NCBI GenBank assembly: GCA_013361975.1
Contig: JABFXB010000151.1
Span: forward strand, 1 to 7,011
Length of the DNA: 7,011 nt
DNA from: Dermatophilaceae bacterium
GTDB taxonomy: Bacteria; Actinomycetota; Actinomycetes; Actinomycetales; Dermatophilaceae
Reading direction: 5' to 3'
Positions within the stretch are counted from its first letter, which is position 1. Each line of letters begins with the position of its first letter. The notes below the pieces were generated by a model that saw only the letters and a program-made list of their open reading frames with translations, was not told the DNA's origin and searched no databases. The position numbers were made by a program, and so were the translations under genes. Below, piece after piece: positions 1-3,826 of the stretch.

Positions 1-558
1 GGTGCCGACGACGGTGTGCCCGTCGGGACCACTGACCAGGAGGCCCTCGCCGAGGCGAGCGACGTAGCCGGTGGACCGCAGGTCCTGCGGCAGGCGGATG
101 GTGGTGGCTCCGCGGTGGTAGGTGCCGTCGACGACGTAGCCGATGTCGGTCGTGCCGGTGACCGGACCGCTGGCCGGTCGCAGCGAGGCGGCGTCAGGCG
201 CGCCCGTCGGACGGAGGGTGGGGATGGTGGTCGGGGTCGGCGAGCCGGCGGCGGCTGTCGTCGAGCTCGGCACCGTCGACCCGGTTGTGGTGCCGGTGGG
301 GGTTGGCGCGGTGGTGCTCGCGGTGGTCTGGGTCGGGCCCGCCGGGATCGTGGTGTCCCGGTCGCGGTGCATCGCGGCGACGGCGAGGGGCAGCGCGACG
401 GCCAGCACGAGTCCGGCGCCCAGGACGGTGGCGCCCAGCTCGCGGCGGCGGTTGGACCGGTCGCGGGCGATGGCGCGCTCGGCGAGGTCCCCGGCGACGC
501 GGACGCCCTCGCTCCGCCGGTCGAGCGCGTCCTTCAGCTCCGGGTCGAAGTGGCTCAT
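1..558 (-). CDS. Single-pass membrane protein, candidate anti-sigma partner of the adjacent sigma factor (C-terminus missing)
   Basis: The frame is open from ATG at 558 to the window edge, giving 186 visible residues that start MSHFDPELKD; the C-terminus lies outside. The start overlaps the sigma-factor stop (ATGA, 558-555), so translation is probably coupled; a weak GAGG lies at 569-566. Visible architecture: about 40 charged residues ending in an Arg-rich stretch (RSNRRRE), one hydrophobic segment at about residues 41-63, a Thr/Pro/Ser/Ala-rich linker at about 68-120, then a sequence with alternating hydrophobics (GYVVDGTYH, TTIRLPQDL, GLLVSGPDG) that looks beta-rich. The Arg-rich side should be cytoplasmic, placing the C-terminal domain outside the membrane. 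Genes immediately downstream of ECF-type sigma factors often encode membrane-bound anti-sigma factors, and the layout fits that. I see no zinc-binding ZAS motif (HxxxCxxC), so the anti-sigma role is inferred from position and topology only. It could instead be a sensor or solute-binding protein co-transcribed with the sigma gene. Confidence 0.7.
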   Translation of the reverse strand, partial: MSHFDPELKDALDRRSEGVRVAGDLAERAIARDRSNRRRELGATVLGAGLVLAVALPLAVAAMHRDRDTTIPAGPTQTTASTTAPTPTGTTTGSTVPSSTTAAAGSPTPTTIPTLRPTGAPDAASLRPASGPVTGTTDIGYVVDGTYHRGATTIRLPQDLRSTGYVARLGEGLLVSGPDGHTVVGT

Positions 559-1061
559 GCGGTGGCCTCGCTCATCCTGCTGCGCAGCGCGGAGATCGCG
601 CGGCTCGTGTGACTCTTCACGGTGCCGACGGAGCACCCGAGGACGTCGGCGGTCTGCGCCTCGGACAGGTCCTCGTAGTAGCGCAGCACGATGGCCGCGC
701 GCTGCTGGGTGGGCAGTCCCTGCACGTGGCGCCAGAGGTCGATCGACTCCGAGGCATCGAGTCCGGCCGGGGTCGGTGGGTCGAGCACCTCGATGACGTG
801 GCTGCCGGGCGACTCGTGCCGCCGCAGCATGCGCCGCCAGCGGGAGTTGTTCTCGTTGACCATGATCCGGCGCACGTACGCGTCGGGCAGCTCGACGGAG
901 CGCACGCGGGCCCAGTTGCGGTAGACCTTCGCCAGCGCGTTCTGCAGCAGGTCGTCCGCGTGGTCGCGGTCACCGGTCAGCAGGTACGCGAGCCGGGCGA
1001 GGGCCTGCTCCCGCGCACGCACGTAGGCCGTGAAGTCGGCCCGGCGCTCGGCGTCGTCCAT
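555..1061 (-). CDS. SigE-family (ECF-type) RNA polymerase sigma factor
   Basis: A 168-residue sigma-70 family protein with only regions 2 and 4, the usual size for the actinobacterial SigE-family group. Region 2 lies at about residues 8-75: the ALARLAYLLTGDRDHADDLLQ segment resembles the core-binding and -10-reading helices, followed by NALAKVYRNW and AYVRRIMVNENNSRWRR. Region 4 lies at about 113-162: LPTQQRAAIVLRYYEDLS, then the helix-turn-helix AQTADVLGCSVGTVKSHTSRA that reads the -35 element. ATG at 1061 is chosen because GGGGAGAG sits 4 bases upstream (1073-1066). An in-frame ATG at 1103 would add 14 residues (MPATAGPDGTGERR) that do not look like sigma-factor sequence. It is transcribed away from gyrB and overlaps the downstream membrane-protein gene by 4 bases. 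The partner controlling its activity is probably that protein. The stimulus and target genes cannot be read from the sequence. Some SigE-family members regulate cell-envelope stress, but the name SigE should not be transferred as orthology. Confidence 0.9.
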   Translation of the reverse strand: MDDAERRADFTAYVRAREQALARLAYLLTGDRDHADDLLQNALAKVYRNWARVRSVELPDAYVRRIMVNENNSRWRRMLRRHESPGSHVIEVLDPPTPAGLDASESIDLWRHVQGLPTQQRAAIVLRYYEDLSEAQTADVLGCSVGTVKSHTSRAISALRSRMSEATA

Positions 1062-1065
1062 GCGT

Positions 1066-1073
1066 CTCTCCCC
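1066..1073 (-). promoter_or_regulatory. Ribosome binding site of the sigma factor gene
   Basis: On the minus strand GGGGAGAG ends 4 bases before the ATG at 1061. This purine-rich site decides the start between ATG 1061 and the longer in-frame ATG 1103. Confidence 0.65.
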
Positions 1074-1168
1074 TGTCCCGTCCGGCCCGGCGGTTGCCGG
1101 CACACATCAGAACACCGGGACGGCCGTGCAGGTTGTCCTGGCCGGCGACCAATTCGGTCGGCCGTTCC

Positions 1169-1219
1169 CGCATGCCGAAACCGAGTCACCTCTCAACGGG
1201 TCCTTGTCGGCGGCATACG
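1169..1219. repeat. Imperfect inverted repeat upstream of the sigma gene
   Basis: CGCATGCCG at 1169-1177 and CGGCATACG at 1211-1219 are inverted copies with 8 of 9 positions matching, 33 bases apart. The right arm extended by one base (CGGCATACGC, 1211-1220) recurs exactly at 3774-3783 beside the parS site. The left arm directly abuts a GGAAC on the minus strand (1168-1164), a possible ECF-type -35 element for the sigma gene. That element has only 14 bases to the next GTC, shorter than usual. A regulator-binding role is possible but unproven. Confidence 0.3.
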
Positions 1220-1232
1220 CGCTGGAGAGGCA

Positions 1233-1257
1233 GGAACGACCCTGTGGACAGGACGTG
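1233..1257 (+). promoter_or_regulatory. Candidate ECF-type promoter motif facing gyrB
   Basis: GGAAC at 1233-1237 is followed after 16 bases by CGTG at 1254-1257. This resembles the GGAAC-N16/17-CGT pattern of several actinobacterial ECF sigma factors. It points toward gyrB, about 285 bases before the start codon, and lies beside a gene for an ECF-type sigma factor. The motif is short and the region GC-rich, so a chance match is quite possible. Confidence 0.25.
1243..1251 (-). other. DnaA-box-like 9-mer
   Basis: The minus strand reads CTGTCCACA, one base from the actinobacterial DnaA-box form TTGTCCACA. It lies within the symmetric element CCTGTGGACAGG (1241-1252). Only one such match was noticed in the window, so this is not an origin. 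It could be an isolated DnaA site near oriC or a coincidence. Confidence 0.2.
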
Positions 1258-1299
1258 ACCAGCAGGGTCGGGGGCAGGAGAATGGACCGGCGGGCCCCG

Positions 1300-1314
1300 C
1301 GCGAAGGCTTCGCG
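1300..1314. repeat. 15-base palindrome
   Basis: CGCGAAG, one central G, then CTTCGCG: seven-base arms that match exactly. It directly abuts a second dyad at 1315-1331. The pair lies in the spacer well upstream of gyrB. No T-run follows, so it does not look like an intrinsic terminator. Confidence 0.5.
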
Positions 1315-1331
1315 TCTCACGACCCGTGAGA
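1315..1331. repeat. 17-base inverted repeat, operator-like
   Basis: TCTCACG, three bases (ACC), then CGTGAGA: exact seven-base arms with a half-site spacing of about one helical turn. This is the typical geometry for a dimeric repressor such as a TetR- or GntR-type protein. It begins on the base after the palindrome at 1300-1314. The binding protein is unknown. Confidence 0.4.
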
Positions 1332-1349
1332 AGGCGTCACAGGCGCGCT

Positions 1350-1374
1350 GGGGGGCCGGGGCGTGACTCCCCCC
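1350..1374. repeat. G6/C6 inverted repeat
   Basis: Six G at 1350-1355 can pair with six C at 1369-1374 across a 13-base loop that contains a second G4 run (1358-1361). No T-run follows. In GC-rich DNA this is weak evidence for function. Confidence 0.3.
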
Positions 1375-1449
1375 TCGGATGACCGGGTGTTCGGGCCGTG
1401 AAATGGCCGTTCCGCGCGTCTGAGGGCACGGTTGCCGACTCCGGACCGT

Positions 1450-1455
1450 TAGAAT
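1450..1455 (+). promoter_or_regulatory. Candidate -10 element of the gyrB promoter
   Basis: TAGAAT matches the TATAAT consensus at five of six positions and is a rare AT-containing spot in this spacer. Transcription would start at about 1461-1465, right at the base of the hairpin at 1465-1489. The only -35-like hexamer, TTGCCG at 1432-1437, is just 12 bases away, too close for a standard promoter. If the -10 is real it works with a poor -35, as is common in actinobacteria. Confidence 0.4.
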
Positions 1456-1464
1456 GATGGGGCT

Positions 1465-1489
1465 GCGGCTCGACGTCACGTCGGGCCGC
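1465..1489 (+). promoter_or_regulatory. Strong hairpin in the gyrB leader
   Basis: Positions 1465-1475 pair with 1479-1489 as an unbroken 11-base-pair stem (ten Watson-Crick pairs and one U-G) closed by a UCA loop. The inner arms are CGACG/CGTCG and the outer arms GCGGC/GCCGC. It ends 52 bases before the GTG start and lies at or just after the predicted transcription start. No T-run follows, so it is not a standard terminator. It could stabilise the 5' end of the mRNA, influence translation, or act as a DNA dyad for a regulator. Confidence 0.5.
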
Positions 1490-1532
1490 CCGCATGAGGT
1501 CTGACCACATGGTCATCAAGACAGGGTCACAG

Positions 1533-1537
1533 AGGAG
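1533..1537 (+). promoter_or_regulatory. Ribosome binding site of gyrB
   Basis: AGGAG, in the context AGAGGAGAAAC, lies 4 bases before GTG at 1542. It supports this GTG over the in-frame ATGs at 1494 and 1509, which have no comparable site. Confidence 0.75.
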
Positions 1538-1541
1538 AAAC

Positions 1542-3725
1542 GTGTCCGACGCCGACGAGCCGACCACCACCAGCACCACCCCGAGCCCCAGCGGCTCGGT
1601 CCCCGACTCGACGAACGGCTCGGCACCGGCCCCGGCATCCTCCGCGGCACCCCCTGCCCCACCAGCGGACGTCCGCCCCAACGGCGTCGACTACGACGCC
1701 AGCGCGATCACCGTCCTCGAGGGCCTCGAGGCGGTGCGCAAGCGCCCCGGCATGTACATCGGCTCCACGGGCCCGCGCGGTCTGCACCACCTCGTCTACG
1801 AGATCGTCGACAACTCCGTCGATGAGGCGCTCGCCGGCTACGCGACCCACATCGACGTGACCCTGCTCGCCGACGGCGGCGTGCGCGTCAAGGACAACGG
1901 TCGCGGCATCCCGACCGACATCCACCCGGTCGAGAAGATCAGCGCCGTCGAGCTCGTGCTCACCCAGCTGCACGCCGGCGGCAAGTTCGGTGGTGGCGGC
2001 TACAAGGTGTCCGGTGGCCTGCACGGCGTCGGCTCCTCCGTGGTCAACGCCCTGTCGACGACCCTCAAGGCCGCGGTGCGCCAGAAGGGCCACGTGCACC
2101 GGATGAGCTTCACCATGGGCGTGCCCGACGGTCCGCTCAAGGCGGAGGAGGCCACCGACGAGACCGGCACGACGATCACGTTCTGGGCCAACCCCGACAT
2201 CTTCGAGTCCGTCGACTACGACTTCGAGACGCTCCGCGCCCGCTTCCAGCAGACCGCCTTCCTCAACAAGGGCCTGACGATCACGCTCGTCGACGAGCGC
2301 ATCGAGCAGGTCGAGGACGACGCGGTCGACCTCGACGGCGTCGACAACGAGGTCACCGAGGTCGAGGAGTCCGGCGACAACGGGCACGCCCCCACCGAGG
2401 GCGAGTCCAAGAAGGTCAAGGCGAAGAAGGTCACCTACCGCTACGACGGCGGCCTGGTCGACTACGTCAACCACATCAACAGCAGCAAGCGCAGCGAGCC
2501 GGTGCACCCCGACGTCATCTCGCTCGAGGTCGAGGACGGCGACCGCATGCTCTCGCTCGAGCTCGCGATGCAGTGGACCACCGCCTACTCCGAGTCGGTG
2601 CACACCTACGCGAACAACATCAACACCCACGAGGGCGGCACCCACGAGGAGGGCTTCCGCGCGGCGCTGACCAAGCTCGTCAACGAGTTCGCCCGCAAGC
2701 AGAACCTCCTCAAGGACAAGGACGAGAACCTCACCGGCGACGACGTCCGCGAGGGCCTCACCGCCGTCATCTCGGTCAAGCTCGGCGAGCCGCAGTTCGA
2801 GGGCCAGACCAAGACCAAGCTCGGCAACTCCGAGGTCAAGGGCTTCGTCCAGCGCGCCATGACCGACGAGTTCGGCCACTGGCTCGAGACCCACCCCAAC
2901 GAGGGCAAGGACATCGTCCGCAAGTCGGTGCAGGCGGCCGCGGCGCGCATGGCTGCCCGCAAGGCCCGGGAGGCGACCCGCCGCAAGGGCCTGCTCGAGT
3001 CGGGCGGCCTGCCGGGCAAGCTCAAGGACTGCCAGAGCAAGGACCCCAGCATCTCCGAGGTCTTCATCGTCGAGGGCGACAGCGCCGGCGGCTCGGCCAC
3101 CCAGGCCCGCAACCCGCACACCCAGGCGATCCTCCCGATCCGCGGCAAGATCCTCAACGTCGAGAAGGCGCGCATCGACAAGATCCTCGCCAACAACGAG
3201 GTCCAGGCGCTCATCTCGGCGTTCGGCACGGGCATCGGCGAGGACTTCGACATCCAGCGGGCGCGCTATCACAAGATCGTGCTGATGGCCGACGCCGACG
3301 TCGACGGCATGCACATCCGCACGCTGCTGCTGACGCTGCTCTTCCGCTTCATGCGCCCGCTCATCGAGGCCGGCTACGTCTACCTCGCGCAGCCGCCGCT
3401 GTACCGCCTGCGCTGGAGCAACGCCGAGCACCAGTTCGCCTACTCCGACAAGGAGCGCGACGGCCTCGCGCAGATCGGCCAGGGCAAGGGCTGGCGCCTG
3501 CCGAAGGACAACCCGATCCAGCGCTACAAGGGCCTCGGCGAGATGAACTACGAGGAGCTCGACGTGACGACGATGGACCCCACCACGCGCACGCTGCTCC
3601 AGGTGACCCTCGACGACGCCGCGAAGGCCGACGAGGTCTTCGCCGTGCTCATGGGCGAGGACGTCGAGTCCCGTCGCACGTTCATCCAGAAGAACGCGCG
3701 CGACGTGAAGTTCCTCGACATCTGA
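1542..3725 (+). CDS. gyrB: DNA gyrase subunit B
   Basis: 727-residue ATPase subunit of gyrase, which couples ATP hydrolysis to negative supercoiling as an A2B2 complex with GyrA. The GTG start is chosen for its AGGAG site. The GHKL ATPase domain spans about residues 50-250: the predicted general base is Glu87 and the Mg-binding residue Asn91 in YEIVDNSVDE, with DNGRGIP at 118-124 and GGLHGVGSSVVNALS at 158-172. The transducer domain follows, with QTKTKLG at 422-428 carrying the ATP-contacting Lys424. The TOPRIM domain has EGDSAGGSA at 511-519 (Glu511) and DADVDG at 584-589 (Asp584, Asp586). The C-terminal QRYKGLGEMN is at 660-669. Two low-complexity parts add length: a Ser/Thr/Pro/Ala tail at about 1-42 and an acidic then basic stretch at about 255-297 before the transducer; M. 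tuberculosis GyrB also carries a variable segment there. gyrA follows after 101 bases, presumably in the same operon. No catalytic residue is missing. Confidence 0.98.
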   Translation: MSDADEPTTTSTTPSPSGSVPDSTNGSAPAPASSAAPPAPPADVRPNGVDYDASAITVLEGLEAVRKRPGMYIGSTGPRGLHHLVYEIVDNSVDEALAGYATHIDVTLLADGGVRVKDNGRGIPTDIHPVEKISAVELVLTQLHAGGKFGGGGYKVSGGLHGVGSSVVNALSTTLKAAVRQKGHVHRMSFTMGVPDGPLKAEEATDETGTTITFWANPDIFESVDYDFETLRARFQQTAFLNKGLTITLVDERIEQVEDDAVDLDGVDNEVTEVEESGDNGHAPTEGESKKVKAKKVTYRYDGGLVDYVNHINSSKRSEPVHPDVISLEVEDGDRMLSLELAMQWTTAYSESVHTYANNINTHEGGTHEEGFRAALTKLVNEFARKQNLLKDKDENLTGDDVREGLTAVISVKLGEPQFEGQTKTKLGNSEVKGFVQRAMTDEFGHWLETHPNEGKDIVRKSVQAAAARMAARKAREATRRKGLLESGGLPGKLKDCQSKDPSISEVFIVEGDSAGGSATQARNPHTQAILPIRGKILNVEKARIDKILANNEVQALISAFGTGIGEDFDIQRARYHKIVLMADADVDGMHIRTLLLTLLFRFMRPLIEAGYVYLAQPPLYRLRWSNAEHQFAYSDKERDGLAQIGQGKGWRLPKDNPIQRYKGLGEMNYEELDVTTMDPTTRTLLQVTLDDAAKADEVFAVLMGEDVESRRTFIQKNARDVKFLDI

Positions 3726-3733
3726 CCCGCGGC

Positions 3734-3782
3734 CGTATGCCGTCCGCCACGTTCCACGTGAAACGTCGCCTCACGGCATACG
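3734..3782. repeat. Inverted repeat enclosing the parS site
   Basis: CGTATGCCGT at 3734-3743 and ACGGCATACG at 3773-3782 are perfect 10-base inverted copies separated by 29 bases. Their centre (3758.0) is half a base from the centre of the parS-like dyad (3757.5), so the two symmetries are nested. Allowing one bulged base, GG at 3731-3732 could also pair with CC at 3783-3784. In mRNA this would be a stem-loop between gyrB and gyrA. No T-run follows, so simple intrinsic termination is unlikely. Confidence 0.6.
3751..3764. other. parS: parS-like ParB binding site (chromosomal centromere)
   Basis: GTTCCACGTGAAAC equals the core of the known Bacillus subtilis parS (TGTTCCACGTGAAACA) and differs at one base from the palindromic form GTTTCACGTGAAAC used in Streptomyces. 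The flanking bases here are C and G rather than T and A. ParB loads at such sites, spreads as a clamp using CTP, and with ParA and SMC organises and segregates the origin region. Actinobacterial parS copies cluster around oriC, which fits the gyrase neighbourhood. An exact 14-base core match in a 101-base non-coding spacer is very unlikely by chance. Confidence 0.85.
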
Positions 3783-3813
3783 CCCTCTACTTCACGGAAT
3801 CTGACTGAGAGAC

Positions 3814-3820
3814 AAAGGGA
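3814..3820 (+). promoter_or_regulatory. Ribosome binding site of gyrA
   Basis: AAAGGGA lies 6 bases before GTG at 3827 and supports that start. No in-frame ATG exists before the conserved core until Met99 in the TEMQRSYIEYAMSV block, so the GTG start and the acidic tail it includes are the best reading. Confidence 0.6.
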
Positions 3821-3826
3821 TCTGAC

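Larger units (their letters stand above)
1062..1541. other. Divergent intergenic region between the sigma gene and gyrB
   Basis: This 480-base stretch must hold promoters for both the minus-strand sigma operon and the plus-strand gyrB operon. Short open frames here, including a 97-codon minus-strand frame at 1186-1479, show no recognisable protein features and are taken as non-coding. The stretch is rich in inverted repeats: CGACC/GGTCG at 1146-1160, CGCATGCCG/CGGCATACG at 1169-1219, adjacent palindromes at 1300-1331, G6/C6 at 1350-1374, and a long hairpin at 1465-1489. No recF or DUF721 remnant was recognised. Confidence 0.7.

Noticed and set aside
16..612. Plus-strand open frames over 16-1382
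   Set aside because: They are Arg/Gly/Ala-rich shadows of the minus-strand sigma factor and membrane-protein genes.
1494..1541. Longer gyrB reading from ATG 1494 (16 extra residues)
   Set aside because: No good ribosome site precedes 1494 or the ATG at 1509, and the leader hairpin ends just before 1494. GTG 1542 has AGGAG at proper spacing.
1062..1541. Replication origin in the sigma-gyrB spacer
   Set aside because: Only one DnaA-box-like 9-mer with a mismatch and no AT-rich unwinding segment; oriC normally lies next to dnaA.
3734..3782. The spacer dyad as an intrinsic terminator after gyrB
   Set aside because: No T-run follows the right arm, the outer loop is long, and gyrA is expected to be co-transcribed.
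3720..3826. ATCTGAC occurring three times (3720, 3799, 3820) around the gyrB-gyrA spacer
   Set aside because: The first copy is the gyrB C-terminus and stop. A 7-base direct repeat is too short to support a function without conservation data.
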